DNA from: Dysidea avara
Taxonomy: Eukaryota; Porifera; Demospongiae; Dictyoceratida; Dysideidae
Reading direction: 5' to 3'
Assembly (NCBI RefSeq): GCF_963678975.1
Contig: NC_089280.1
Span: 13,281,280-13,345,279 of the forward strand
Length of the DNA: 64,000 bases
Below are positions 9,231 through 20,559 of this stretch, one piece after another. The notes under the pieces were generated by a model, which saw nothing but the letters and a program-made list of their open reading frames with translations, was not told the DNA's origin and searched no databases. Position 1 is the stretch's first letter. The number at the start of each line of letters is the position of its first letter. A program made the translations under genes and the position numbers.

Positions 9231-11051
9231 TCATTGACAATAAGGCCATTCAGGCCATCCAACAATTAAACTGTTTTCAAATAATGCCACACATTCTTCA
9301 TCACATTTGTTGTTTGGTTTAGTCATTGGAATATCTTTAAAAAGTCATGATGAACTTCCACATACACACACACAATTACTTTGTGTGTACCTTCAGGGAT
9401 TTCTCCTGGTATGAAAGTGTAGTAATCTAGTATAGCTCCTCCATCCCGACCACTTGAAGCAAGACCAAAAAACTGTACTGGTCTTTTTGAATCATCAGTA
9501 GCACTCCAATATCCATAGCAAGGATCATTTTCAGCATCATTTGTACCCGGGAACCACCACACATCAGTGTCCACCCCCTGTACATATTTATAACTGGATG
9601 TGGTCCACATGCATGTTGCTAACAATGTGACTCACAGAAATGATGGAGGTTCCATTATACTGACCGACACCCATCCAATCTGGTGATACTGCACCCAGAC
9701 CCTAAATATTAAAAAGTTAACCATCATGAAGATTTAACTTGGGCCTGTTAAACCACAATGATATGCACCTTATAAGCTTACATCCCATGTGCAATGTATG
9801 TTGTTCATATGTAAACTATGGAACTGAAACAATAGGTAACGAGCACATAGTAAAACTTGAGATTTAGCTGTAGCTAGCTAATTCAGCTATCTTGTTTAGT
9901 AAAAAAATAAAGTGAAAATCTGCCCTCCCGCAATGGTGTTTTTAATGCAGGAGGATGAGACTAATAATTAGTGGTCTAATTATTATTGTATAATAGTTAC
10001 TCGATTTATGCTATATACATTACACACATTCATAACGCACCCCTTGAAACAATCAACATTCATTTTCATTCCATTTATTTGATGTGTGTTCAACATAATA
10101 CATGTTTCCTTCTGGGGCTAAGAATGTACAAGTGAAGTTGTTGAATGTTGGCTGGTCAGTGTCAATCAGTGGTATACAAAAATCATAGAAATCACCTCGG
10201 AATGTCTGCAAGACCACAGCAATTCAACATTAGTAACTGATCATGATTGTATTGATTGACTTTCTGTTTAAACTCATGACATCAGGCATGTCGTTCTTCC
10301 ATGCTATTGTGCTGCAATACTAACCAATGTGTTTAATGGCATAATCTTTCTTTATTGAGGGACTTCACAACCTCATTTTCTTCTGGCACAAAGCCGTCAA
10401 ATAAAACAACATATCCTTTCCTGCTATAGGATATAACAGTATACCCTTGCACCATGTTTTACTCTCACCACTCTCATTAAGGAACTCCATACTGGTGGCA
10501 CATTTGATGTTTCAAGGAGTTTTGAGGATTTTTGACCACGATGGTAGCTACCTCTCAAATATAGCTTGCCTTCTAATAATTTGACACAGAATAACCTGTG
10601 CAAATGCTATAAAATTTCTTGAATTTATATCCAATTTGACCAATACTGATGAAGGTCCAGCAAATGGTTTTTGGTACTTAATGTTATAGATATTGTGCAT
10701 AGCTAATTATACTCATTTTTGATGTTTGGTTCTATTAACTAGCACATTATATATTCTTTAAATGTGACCGGGCCTGCAAAAACATGGCATGTGGGTACAA
10801 ATACACTCCATCACATTACAGGATATATCTGGAACAGAACATTTGCATTCTGTAACTTGCATCATAAAGTCAATTAAATGGTGGAAATCACTAATAAATT
10901 GGTCGGGCCATGTCGGAATTGGTGGGCATGACTCATTTTCAACCCAAGGACCATCCATAAAATTCCATCGTTTTTCGTCCGGTGATGCCTCACACCATGC
11001 ACTACCAATAGCTAGCACAGAGAAGACAGCTACACTGAATGAACAGAACAT
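9231..11051 (-). CDS. Secreted cysteine-containing protein, At4g14100-like (gene A)
   Basis: Five-exon model. Exon 1 starts at 11051 with a clear signal peptide (MFCSFSVAVFSVLAIGSAWC) followed by DEKRWNF and CPPIPTWPDQFISDFHHLI. Its donor is uncertain (gttaca near 10850 fits the phase; the frame otherwise runs open to 10758). Exon 2 (10205-10041) reads TFRGDFYDFCIPLIDTDQPT and FNNFTCTF. Exon 3 (9701-9636) gives GLGAVSPDWMGVGQYNGTSI. Exon 4 (9577-9391) gives GVDTDVWWFPG and CYGYWSATDDSKRPVQFFG. Exon 5 (9334-9231) ends VGWPEWPYCQ. Phases 0-0-0-1 fit throughout. The order C..F, P.W, a W/F-rich block and a RPV.F block is similar to plant and protist At4g14100-like proteins of unknown function (remote, from memory). 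One oddity: exon 2 contains an in-frame TGA at 10053-10055, where paralogue C has Cys. The protein is therefore truncated, recoded or a pseudogene product. Confidence 0.6.
10053..10055 (-). other. In-frame TGA at a Cys position of paralogue C
   Basis: Gene A reads NENEC, TGA, LFQG where paralogue C (51491-51655) reads AENKCCLFER. The codon TGT/TGC for Cys is TGA here, a one-base difference, and the flanking codons stay in frame. The exon donor that follows (gtgcgt) is weaker than that in C (gtaagt). I found no obvious SECIS-like hairpin in the first few hundred bases 3' of the stop by eye. Confidence 0.7.
10206..10757. other. Presumed intron of gene A
   Basis: No exon equivalent to paralogue C exons 1-2 (CAWAGENPLA; VQIRASYKDFCWSWNS) is visible here, so gene A either lost them or splices exon 1 directly to exon 2. 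No transposon ends recognised. Confidence 0.4.
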
Positions 11052-11180
11052 CGCGAAGATGATTGCTACGTGATTGGTAAAACCGGGCCCCGCGGAAATT
11101 CGTCACGTGTTTTTTATCCGTGTCAGCTAGGCTGTACATGTGACATGCAGGCAAAGCTAAAATATTGATCCAGGTTCGGT
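11052..11180 (-). promoter_or_regulatory. Probable promoter-proximal region of gene A
   Basis: The bases just upstream of the gene A start are richer in G+C and CpG than the surroundings (cgggccccgcggaa) and include an E-box-like tcacgtg at about 11102. No TATA box at a fixed distance was identified. Confidence 0.25.
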
Positions 11181-11701
11181 GTAACGTTACAATGTCACTC
11201 CATGGAACTCACACACAATACGCAGTGGTGCTCATACAAACCATACAATGAGCATGCTACACAGCATGTTAACCTGAAGCTATATGACATGAATTATAGT
11301 CCAGCAATTATCCCTCATTCTACTGTCCAGTTAGATATCATTCACCATACAATGCAAATACTGATTTTACAACTTAATCATACATGTATATTGCACACAT
11401 GATATGATTTGATTTATTATTTTATACTCAAAACAATCGGCACAATGCAACAACAACTAATTAAGCTAACAAGAACATACAAGATAAACACAAAGCAATT
11501 AGACAATAGCATACATTACAACACCCACACATACAAATACACAAATAACACTGAATTGCATAGTTGACAAAAAATGGCTTTTCACGCAGCCATAAAAGTC
11601 CAACATGTGCAATATCACTTCAAAACTATATGCATATATGTACATTTATGGTAAAAATTATGGCAGTATATTTCCTAACAAAACAATAGGTAAACAGGTC
11701 A
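11181..11701. other. Intergenic, possible LINE 3' tail
   Basis: The stretch from about 11403 (gatttgatttattatttta) followed by A-rich, Ca-rich sequence looks like the reverse strand of a LINE 3' tail, similar to 58377 onward. No coding capacity is seen. Confidence 0.3.
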
Positions 11702-12170
11702 TCATTGACAATGAGGCCACACAGGCCATCCAACACTGAAGCTACTTTCAAAAGGCACCACACATTCTTCATCACAGCTTTCATTTGGCTTAGTCACTGG
11801 CATATCTGTAAACCAACCATGTATCTCTTTATGCGCATGATAACATGCATACCTTCAGGGATTTCCCCTGGCTTATAAGTGTAGTAATCTAGTATGGCTC
11901 CTCCATACCGGCCATTTGAAGCAAGACCAAAAAACTGGATTGGTCTTTTTGAAGCATCCCTAGCGCTCCAATAACCATAACAAGGTTTATTTGCATTATC
12001 GGTACCTGGAAACCACCACACATCAGTACACACATCCTGCAACAAAATGGTGTAGAATTTTAATGAACAATTAGCTACATAGGCTAGTCTGATTACTAAC
12101 TTACAGAAACCATAGCAGTTCCATTATACTGACAGGCTTTCATCCAATCAGGTGACAGGGCACCCAAGCC
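11702..12170 (-). pseudogene. Partial paralogue of gene A (gene B, last three exons only)
   Basis: Exons 12170-12105 (GLGALSPDWMKACQYNGTAM), 12036-11853 (DVCTDVWWFPGTDNANKPCY) and 11805-11702 (DMPVTKPNESCDEECVVPFE, ending WPHCQ) match gene A exons 3-5. Lengths are 66, 184 and 104 nt against 66, 187 and 104. Phases are the same, donors good (gtaagt, gtatgc) and acceptors good. The frame is open across all three. The region upstream shows no exon like A1 or A2; instead a 2.4-kb duplicated segment begins at 12553. So B is a 5'-truncated tandem copy, perhaps cut by that insertion. Confidence 0.65.
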
Positions 12171-12552
12171 CTAAAATTTAATATTATCAACTTAACATAC
12201 AAGTTAATCAAATTTAATTGATTTCATGGGCAAAGTAGCATACATAGTTATGTGTATATATGTATACATACAGCATATGGCACATGGCCAGAAATTTCAA
12301 GAAACAAACTGTTTTCTATTCTAAACATTAGTAAGTCTCATCATCAAAGACAGCAGATCTAGACAAAATGTTTTATGATGTGCTGAAATCTTCAAACTAT
12401 CAAACAAAGCTACAAACTATAAAATTCAGTCTCTTAGTAACACACAATAGCCCCAGCCTTCTAAAATAAATTATTCTCTTTATTCTCTCTTTTTAAATTT
12501 CATACGCGTGCTTGCTATCCTTGGAGAGTTATGCTGGCGTCACATATTGTAA
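12171..12552. other. Nothing recognised
   Basis: AT-rich spacer between gene B and the duplicated segment. This is where the missing 5' exons of gene B would be expected. Confidence 0.3.
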
Positions 12553-14961
12553 AATCAGTGTCAATGGGTCGATCTACCACGTTTTGTGTTATATACGACA
12601 TCAGGACAGGTATCTAATATCCTGTGATTATATAGAGCTAAAATATCAAGTGTCGCTAGCTAGTAGAGAGATTATTTAAACTGAATCAAATGATTTCTGG
12701 GAACGTCTAGGATGCTCTAACAAGAAATAGTGGTAATATAGTCCCTCTCCTATTCCAGGGAGTATATCTTCATTATAACTCACTTTCTTGTTAGTGCATT
12801 CCTGAGTACTGATATAGCATTTATACAACTTCTCTTTCTTTTAAGGAGAGGTGTGAAAATCGTAGATGTAACCTTAAAATTGGTGCCACTTTCATGGCAT
12901 CCCTTTGTTCAGTAAGTGTAAAAATCAAAACACGTACCACCCAAATTTCAAATATACTAAAAGCATGTGCATTGATGAAAGACAAAATCATTGACAGGTG
13001 GTCATGAATGGTTTCAAACTGTGATTGTTTTGAATTCTTATTACTGACGATGCAAAGTAAATTTCATGATAAATTTGGGATAAAGAATTGTTATGCTTGT
13101 ACTTGACACATGAAAGAAATTGCAAGTGTGGAGTTGTATGTGGTCTCGAGAAGGGATAGTGATTGGATATTGTGTTATACAGTATAGTTGATATGAAGTA
13201 GGATTCATAAGCAAAGCTAATAGCAAAGGGTGTGGTCACAAGGTAGGTTTTATATGACATTAATGCCAGTAGCAGTTTTAATAAAGATCAGTATTGACAT
13301 TATACTAAGTTTGTATAATGTATAGTAGTTTATAACTGGTTATCAAATAGTCGATGAAGCAGGGAAGTCTGTTCTATTATCATTAAAGATAAATTCTACT
13401 AACCAGTTGAGCTAGCTAGGTAAAAATAAGTCTTTTATTTATTGTACAAAGTGATATTTCTGTATTTACTACATTGTAACTACTACTCAGCATGTGAAAG
13501 TGAAACTTCACCAGAACACATTCCCTTGGCTGCACATATGTATGTACATATGCATGTAAAAATGTGCAATTTTACAGATACAGTGTGTTTGATAGCATTA
13601 TCTACATATGTGGTATACGTTGCTATTAAATGTTTCACATGAATGCATACTATATAATCATCTGAACCTTCTTGCCTGCTTCATTTGCAAAGCGCTGATA
13701 GTCTGGAATTAGATTGATTTCAGTGCATGCTGCAATGAGTATGTACAAGTTAACTCATACTTTATTCTATTTGCTGACACTTGTCACTATCTAATTAAAG
13801 CTGTTGCAAAGCAGCATTCATGAATGACAGATCAAGCGGCCCTCATTTTCTATATATTTACCCAAGCAGGAGGAATGGGTAGGACATTGTGGCCAAGTGG
13901 AACACACGACCCAACTCATCCATCAGAGGAGGTTTCTACATATCTCCCGCTCCCCTCTGCTGTCATCCACCGTTTCTTCCACCACAAGACAGTGCATATT
14001 CCAGTTGACAATATTGCAGTGAAGTTAAGCCCACGCAATCACTGCAGTGTACATTAAGGAGTATCTTGTAAACCAGCTGTTCCAATTAAGGAGTATTAAC
14101 CTGTTCCAATTAAGGAGTATCTTGTAAACCAGCAAGTGTCCTAATAGCTCTTTGCTATATTTTCAATGCTTTGCTGATCGAGAATGTGCTATACTTGATC
14201 ACTGGTTTTACTACAAGACATGTTCTGTCTATCTTGTGTTCATGTTCTAACTCTATGAGCCTTCTCTCTACTCCAAATAGAGTATCCTACGGTGGAATTC
14301 ATGCCTATAACTAATGAACTAACCTTACAATTCAGCAAGAAGGCAAATGGACCATACTATTGAAGCATAATATATCATGAATTTATGGAAACACGGTAAC
14401 TGAAGTCCCGTTGCTATGTCAATAGTATTGACGTCAGATGCGTGTGATTCTAAACAATGTGCTATGAAGGATAGTGAGTTTTTGTGCTTCTAGACCAGGA
14501 AATAGGTGGATGTAAATAGAAAGAACAACATTGAGGAGTAACGTCCATTTAATACATCAATGCCAAACTTGCTAACTCACGTCGTGATATCTACATGGAT
14601 CTTTGGCGCTAGGAGTACAAACTCAGGAGAAGGGCAAGAACAGAGCAGGGTATAACTGAAGTGAAGGGGATAGTAACTCAGCTTTGAGTGAGCCAAAGGC
14701 AAAAAGAAACGTAGCTAGGAGTAGCTAGGAATAATTGGCAAGGAGCTACTAGGAGTGATTGAGGCTAGGAGTGAGGGCAACTAGAACTACCTATGCTAAA
14801 ACTTATATACTCCCAAGAGAATTTACAGCAGGTGTTATTAAAGAACTAAAGGCCTGCTAATACCTGTTGTTCTCCATGTGCTGTTCTGCTGCACTAATGT
14901 GTAAACAGAATTTCCATCCTGCCTGGTATCACATGATCAATATGGCAACTTTAATTCAACT
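12553..14961. repeat. Segmental duplication, copy 1
   Basis: About 2.4 kb matches 60625-63780 in the same orientation with small indels and an estimated divergence of several percent. Landmarks are ctcctattccagggagtata (12750), the atgtttcacatgaatgcata region (13630), the short frame with TLWPSGTHDPTHPSEEVST (13824-14057) and the repeated ctaggagt words near 14700. The second copy carries an extra 788 bp. No open frame long enough to call a gene is shared, but the THPSEEVST reading is kept in both. Confidence 0.9.
14052..14135. repeat. Short local tandem repeat
   Basis: The words ttaaggagtatcttgtaaac and ctgttccaattaaggagta repeat two to three times in 80 bp. The equivalent place in copy 2 (near 62900) has a single unit, so the expansion is specific to this copy. 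Confidence 0.7.
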
Positions 14962-15097
14962 ATTACAATACTCAACACTTACATGAAGGGCAGGCGTACC
15001 AATCACTCATTTCAACCTGCATGTAGGACAGGTACTGCTGCTAGTTTATATGTGTGAAATGGAACTGGTCATGAATTTGTTCTAGTGGGATTCTGGA

Positions 15098-15298
15098 ATG
15101 GTTACTTTGAAGTTTGCCCTTTGCCAAAAGCAAAAGGGAGGGGTTTATTGTGGTTTGTTTGCTATTGCATTTACTACAGCCATAGCATTTAAGAAACAAC
15201 CCGCAGCAGGCAAACTAAATTTTTTTTCAAGAAAGCATTTAGTTATGTGGAGAAATATCTTTATTCCCTTTCAAATGAAGGCTGCTGTTGCCATGTAG
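15098..15298 (+). pseudogene. Ulp1-like cysteine peptidase fragment (transposon-derived)
   Basis: The plus-strand frame includes QKQKGGVYCGLFAIAFTTAI, AFKKQPAAG and KHLVMW. The pattern Q..G..CGLFAIAF..A.A then HL is that of the C-terminal part of Ulp1/C48-type peptidase domains carried by some animal DNA transposons, where the catalytic Cys sits in DCG. Here the residue before it is Tyr. No catalytic His or Asp is visible upstream, so this is a remnant. Confidence 0.45.
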
Positions 15299-15559
15299 AT
15301 TACTTGGAAATGATCAACACTGGAGTTTGTTTGAAATATTATTATATAATATTTATTATGGTCAATTTACATCTATTTGTACAATGCACTTATAGTCTAA
15401 TCATTATTCTAGCCACTCCAACAAAGTACTTTTCAGTAATCCCAACTTCTTTAAATGCTTCATAGTGCTGAGCCTCAAATCAACACATTCACTTGGTTTT
15501 CCTTCCTCTAATTGTGAGGAAACTTGTTTGTCCTTAAGATTAACCAAACCAGTCAATGC

Positions 15560-16160
15560 AGTTAGCAGGAACTAGGGACAGGGCTACATTGATGCTGTGG
15601 CCAGCAGTGTTAAAAATGTTTGGCGTGCACTGTACTTTTAATTGTCAACAAAAAAAATTAACAGCGTGCTCAAACTCACAGATCTTAATTTTACTGGAAA
15701 ATGATAATTTCTATGTATTGCTTCTCTTCATGTACAAGCTGGAGTGGAAAGAAATCACCCAAAAGGAGTGCACCAAAAACTGCTGTCATCTGTCTCTTTA
15801 TGAATCCCCATCATCTCTACCGTCTTTGCTCCTCTGGACATAGTTGATTGCTGTCTGATCAAAATTTTATGACCAATTGAGAGAGGATTTCATCCATATA
15901 CTTATTTTTGCATATCCATCAAAAATGCTCTTCATTTCCTCAAAATGACATACTTTGAAGGATTTTGTCCATTCTTTGGTCAATTTGATCCCACCATTTT
16001 TACACAGAAAATTTGCATCTTTATTCATAACAATGCTTTCAGCAGCAGCAGCAGCAATCACCACACTACTATATACTCACTGCTGTTCCATGATTACATA
16101 ATTCCTTGATACCTGGATATCTAATTGGTCCTTCAACAATAGTGGCCTACCAGTTTTCAT
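15560..16160 (-). pseudogene. DDE transposase pseudogene, copy 1
   Basis: On the minus strand, in several frames, the order is LLLKDQLDIQV (about 16140), VVIAAAAAESIVMNKDANFL, CKNGGIKLTKEWTKSF (16064-15950), then SQLVI.F.QTAINYV (about 15870-15845), GAKTVEMMGIHKE (about 15820) and ALLLGDFFPLQLVHEEKQ (about 15750). A GG.IKLTK.W segment, a first-Asp block of the form NFDQT.I, GAK.VE..G..K and then L.G.F.P.QL is the layout of a CENP-B/pogo-like DDE transposase family common in marine invertebrates (from memory). In this copy the first catalytic Asp position is destroyed by a shift. Two shorter copies lie at 31830-31960 and 34077-34665. Confidence 0.55.
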
Positions 16161-16480
16161 ATAAGGCAACTCATGAACTTACACTGGTCTCTGTTAATGC
16201 AATATGTGGCTACTTGTCTGCACAATGCTTAAGTGATACGGTAAATCTCATGTGCAGCTGCTCATTTGCCAGTCTCGTATCATTGGGTTGATGTTAGCAT
16301 CAATTATCCACTATGCATGCTGGTTGTTGCATGCTAGTTTCCCTCTATGGTACATAAAGACCTGGTTAATGTACACAAGTTTCTCTTATAAAGGTGACTT
16401 GCCATGTTAACAAGTACCCAATAATCACCATAAAGCCAAAGTGGAATGTAAGTAGCCCAGTCAACACCTACAGCCCAATC
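16161..16480. other. Nothing recognised
   Basis: Spacer between the transposase remnant and the next family exons. Similar spacing exists in the 31.9-kb block. Confidence 0.3.
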
Positions 16481-17130
16481 ATTATTCATCCACAATAGTC
16501 ACTTGATAACAAACAACACAGTCCAACCAAGGACTGCAAGGAGTTACTTGAATTTGAAATTAACTGTAAATTTGGAGGCTCTATCAAAGCTCTCAAGGCA
16601 TATTGGGAAGGTCTGGGCATATCTTTTCTGTCTCTTCTGTTTAATAAAGTTGATGTCAATTCTTCAAGTTTTTCTGTGTATGTCTTAATCAACTCTTGTA
16701 CACGTCTCCATCATACAAGTCACTACTCATTTCACAAGAGTGTTCTCGTTTTCTGCATTTCATGATAACAGTTCAAACCTGTGAAATTTAATTTGATCTA
16801 TGGGGTGAAGCCAATCCTTTCATTAAAATATTAATCATGTTTGACTTTGGACATAATGGTACTCATATGAGTTGTGTAACAAACAAAGTTTAAACAGTTA
16901 TATCAACATTGTTATTATCCCATAATGTTGAGTTGTCTCAGGTTTTTCTTGTAGTAATTCTTTGTTGACTTTGACTACCTGCTAGTCTGATCAGTTTCAG
17001 ATATGTAGCAAATGAACTACTGAAATATTAAAATTAGAAGCCTTCATATTGTCAAGCTACTCTTGTATTTGTATGTAGTAGATGTCGATAGCAGTTCTAT
17101 TAAAGAATAGAAGTGTACTGGTTGTGTCTG
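16481..17130 (-). pseudogene. Gene-family block 3, first half
   Basis: Coding-like pieces on the minus strand are VNKELLQEKPETTQHYG (about 16985-16925), a remnant of the CKDWLYDL module (16850-16700) and YTEKLEELTSTLLNRRDRKD followed by MPRPSQYALRALIEPPNLQL (16690-16520). They follow the same order as 4490-5100. Stops and length changes are present in each. Confidence 0.4.
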
Positions 17131-17327
17131 ATCAATCTCATCATTAGTATAAAGCCACAGAATTTAATGAACTCAATTTGTAATGTCAACTGGAGAACCT
17201 TGGGCAAAGAAGTTGTTACTTTAGCAAGAACTAAGTATATCCTTATCACTTAGAAATCATCTGAATTGTTCTGTACTTTAATAACAATATTTTTACTTAC
17301 GTTCACTGTAGTGTGAATAGTACCAGA

Positions 17328-17961
17328 CAGCGTTGAAACCGGGTCAGGTCAACCGGGTCATAATTCTCCAGGTCATCCGGGTCCAACCCGGTTTACAGAT
17401 TATCTGGGTCTGACCAGGTTTGGATCACATGAGAAACGAAATTGTTAGTTTGATGATGTGGAAACTTATTAAGGCTAGTCGTGCAGTTCTTTCGTGAGCC
17501 ACGCCCACTTATCGCATTGCAACATATGCTCAGCCATGCCCATTTATTAGTAAGTGCAGTCTGTAGCACAAAAAACTGTGTCCGTTACTGTCTGCAAAGC
17601 TTACGCGGAGCCACGCCCACTAATTGATTATTGTACAAGTTGTACATCGTCTAGTCTTACAGCAGGATAAGTAGTTTTGTGAGCCACACCCACTTTTAAT
17701 ATATCGGGAAATTGTAATACTAGGTATGCACGAAGCCACACCCTGTAAACTCACAGTAGCTACGTGGAACCAAACTCACAGACTGATTAACTTACCGGCT
17801 TAGTTATCACATAGCTACTCGTTTACTTGACACAAATAGAACGCACAAAACTTTGTCTCGAGCCTAAAGCATAGCCCTTATCTCACGCCTCGTCTTTAAT
17901 TAATCTGGCTCTGACCCGGATTGCTATCTGGGTCAGAAATAGTGACCTGGTCTCAATGCTG
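17328..17961. mobile_element. 634-bp hAT-type non-autonomous transposon
   Basis: Termini cagcgttgaaaccgggtcag (left) and gacctggtctcaatgctg (right) form imperfect inverted repeats of the hAT type (CAG..TTG). The flanks gtaccaga and gtattaga agree at 6 of 8 positions, consistent with an old 8-bp target duplication. The inside is filled with subterminal words ccgggtc and gccacgcccac. No transposase frame. It splits family block 3 (sequence resumes at 18010). Confidence 0.7.
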
Positions 17962-18009
17962 GTATTAGATGACTGTAGCCACACCCTTACACAGAATACT
18001 ACACAAAAA

Positions 18010-18640
18010 GTTCATCTTCTAACCAACTGTTATTAGTCATGTTAATCAACAGGAAAAAATTTTCAATTCAAACAATTTTTGTTGTGGTTGCAGTTTTATG
18101 TCACAAATTAGGAAGTATGACATCACAAATAGAGTGGACATTAATTAGATGTTTATTAATATCCAATAGTAGTATTGTGTTTACATCAACATTGTTATTA
18201 CAGTTGGGGCTGAACTGCTGTAGGTTGGTGAGTGCTCTTGTAATACTATCTTTTTAAACTCCATTGCTTCCTTGCCAGTGTCTCCCTGCCAGATGGTATG
18301 TGAACGACTGAACAATTAAAACTACAAACCATTTAGTTTTCTTTTTGTTACTTAGGTTAACAAAATGCAGAATATCTTTCATAGTAGTAGGATGTAAAGT
18401 TAGATTATGACAGTCTCCATGTTCACAAATTTATCACAGCCATCCTCTTCATGTACAACTCTAATGCCTAAACAAGCCAATGATTGTTCCTTCACTAACT
18501 TGCTCTAGGTTTTGTTAAGTGCTCTTGTAACAGTTCTTTATTCAGTTGACCCATTAACCCTTGACTTCCTGATCTAGCATTTCGCTGCACATGAAATACT
18601 AAGAAAATAAATTGCAATCAAAAGCTTTAATATTAGATGC
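18010..18640 (-). pseudogene. Gene-family block 3, second half
   Basis: After the hAT insertion the block continues with the segment matching 5180-5450 (18120-18340) and the QLNKELLQEHLTKP module (minus, about 18570-18490), here with a shortened RWRNNHW part. All frames are interrupted. Confidence 0.4.
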
Positions 18641-18726
18641 TGCCTGGAGTGCTTCATTTGTCTTTAAAAAATAGTAATTACATCCTATTATGTTAGCGAA
18701 ATAATAAGTTATGATAATTTAATAAC

Positions 18727-19029
18727 AACAAGTATAAGAAAAAATTGGGAATTTTAAATTAGATTAGGGACAGTGTATAATGTTGCAATAAAAAGTACTG
18801 AAACAAGCTGGATTGGAGTAGTACGTAATGTCCAAATACTGTAAAACAATAAGAAGTGAGTATCCCTACTGTGCATTGAGTGTACAGTAGGAATATTCAC
18901 TTCTTATTGTTTTACAGTATTTGGACATTACGTACTACTCCGATCCAGCTTGTTTCAGTACTTTTTATTGCAGCATTATACATAGTCCCTAATCTAATTT
19001 AAAATTCCCAATTTTATCTTATACTTGTT
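18727..19029. mobile_element. 303-bp perfect-type foldback element
   Basis: Left arm starts aacaagtataag and right arm ends cttatacttgtt. The arms match almost base for base over about 145 bp around a centre near 18878 (cattgagtg). High arm identity implies recent gene conversion or insertion. No frame. The central arm words taaaacaataagaagt resemble the foldback at 7275-7412. Confidence 0.9.
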
Positions 19030-19119
19030 TGTGAAGTTTTTTTGCAAGCTCATGACCACTAAATATCTGCTAAGTTACTCACAGCACTATTATACTAGAT
19101 TATGACTCATATAATAACA

Positions 19120-19450
19120 ACTAATCAGTGGGCGTGGCTCTACATAAGCCTGCAGACAATAATGGACGTAGATTCGTGCATATCTACATGGACATGGCTA
19201 CCATATGTCTAGACAGTAATTTACGTAGGTGGGCGTGCATTCGTGCATACCTACACACTGATGAATGGACGTGGCTACCATGTCTACAGACTGTAATTTA
19301 CGTAACTGGGCGTGGCTCACGAAAGAAGCAGAGCTACGCCATGACATGTGGTAACACATCCACATTTAATTTAGCACGTAGGGTCAGACCCGAATAATCT
19401 GTAAAGCAGGACCTGGATGACCCGACTCGGTTTAACATTGTTACTAATTA
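19120..19450. mobile_element. Fragment of the same hAT-type family as 17328-17961
   Basis: Contains repeats of gggcgtggct and ends with a tract (gggtcagacccgaataatct, then gacctggatgacccgactcg) that is the inverse of the left end of the 17328 element. Only one terminus is preserved; it lies opposite in orientation. Confidence 0.55.
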
Positions 19451-20559
19451 AACTATATTTATTGACTTACACATTGCTATATAGTTCGCCTGAGTTGCTC
19501 TCTCTGATCGATATCAACAGCGAGTCTGACGTACGCGTGTGTTTTTGGGGAATCGCTAAGTTTACCCTATTCCATGTCGAGTCACGTGATCTTCTGTTCT
19601 GATGTTCTATTATTTATTATTTATTTATTATTTTATTAATGCTTTACAGCACAAGTGCTATTAATAGAACTATAAACACTGACTGCTCGAATTTAATAGA
19701 CATATTATCAATCGTAGTATATTTTGTGGAAGCCTGAAGAGTTGGACAGACGAAAGCGACTACCCTTCCATATCTCATCAGTCCTCCTCAGGCAGTGCAT
19801 CTGAAACTTGTGACTCGCCAGTACAGAGAAATTACTACACATTGTGACACCAATCATAGTAATATCTGTGCCAGCTAGACTCAGGTGGTGGCAGAGATTA
19901 GTAGAGCTAATAGAGAGCAGGAACTTGGATTGAATATAATGTAAGATGCACCTATATCGATGTTGTGCTTAGGTGTGAACTTGTCAGCCTACAACAGTGC
20001 ATACAGTGGAACTCATGACAATTTTTTTTGTCTTACCCCCACCAGATGTAGAACTGTAGCCTGCAAAGGGCCCGCACATCTAGCACACAATTAACATCAG
20101 CAAGTACATATTCTGTGCAATTGAGTTTTGTCAAGCCACTGCAAGCATTATGTCTCCCAAAGCCAGTAATACTTTGCATAAGGTGCTGCATACACCTGAA
20201 TCCATGGTTCATTGGTATCTGATATAATCATCTCTGGAGTATACATGTACACGCATGGTATGGAATCCTTGTACTGCCTCAAAGAAGTCCAAACTGGAAG
20301 TTCACTAATGATGTCCAGCACACGTACAGTGGGCATTTAAGTGTCCTTGATCTCTTGCAAATGTAAAGGAGTAATTATAAATTTCAGATGCACATCTGAA
20401 AGAGTTATGTTGGTCTACCTTTTTGTCACGAACTGAGGTTATTATTATTATTATATTATTGTGTACTGTGCAGGAATCATGTATGATTATAATGCACAGG
20501 TGTAATTATAAAAGTGTCCAAATCATTACAAAGCACAGTGTAAGTGGAAGTGTTAACAA
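19451..20559. other. No gene seen
   Basis: AT-rich, with ttattatttatttatta tracts near 19610 and an att run near 20442-20460. Some words near 19500-19580 are CpG-rich (gacgtacgcgtgtg). Short frames on both strands show no domain. Confidence 0.35.

Noticed and set aside
9231-9330. Possible SECIS element just after the gene A stop (caatgatgacc with a following aaaa)
   Set aside because: The 5' ATGA and an A-rich apex are present, but I cannot pair a matching 3' GA quartet; the same bases occur after the stop of gene B, which has no TGA codon.
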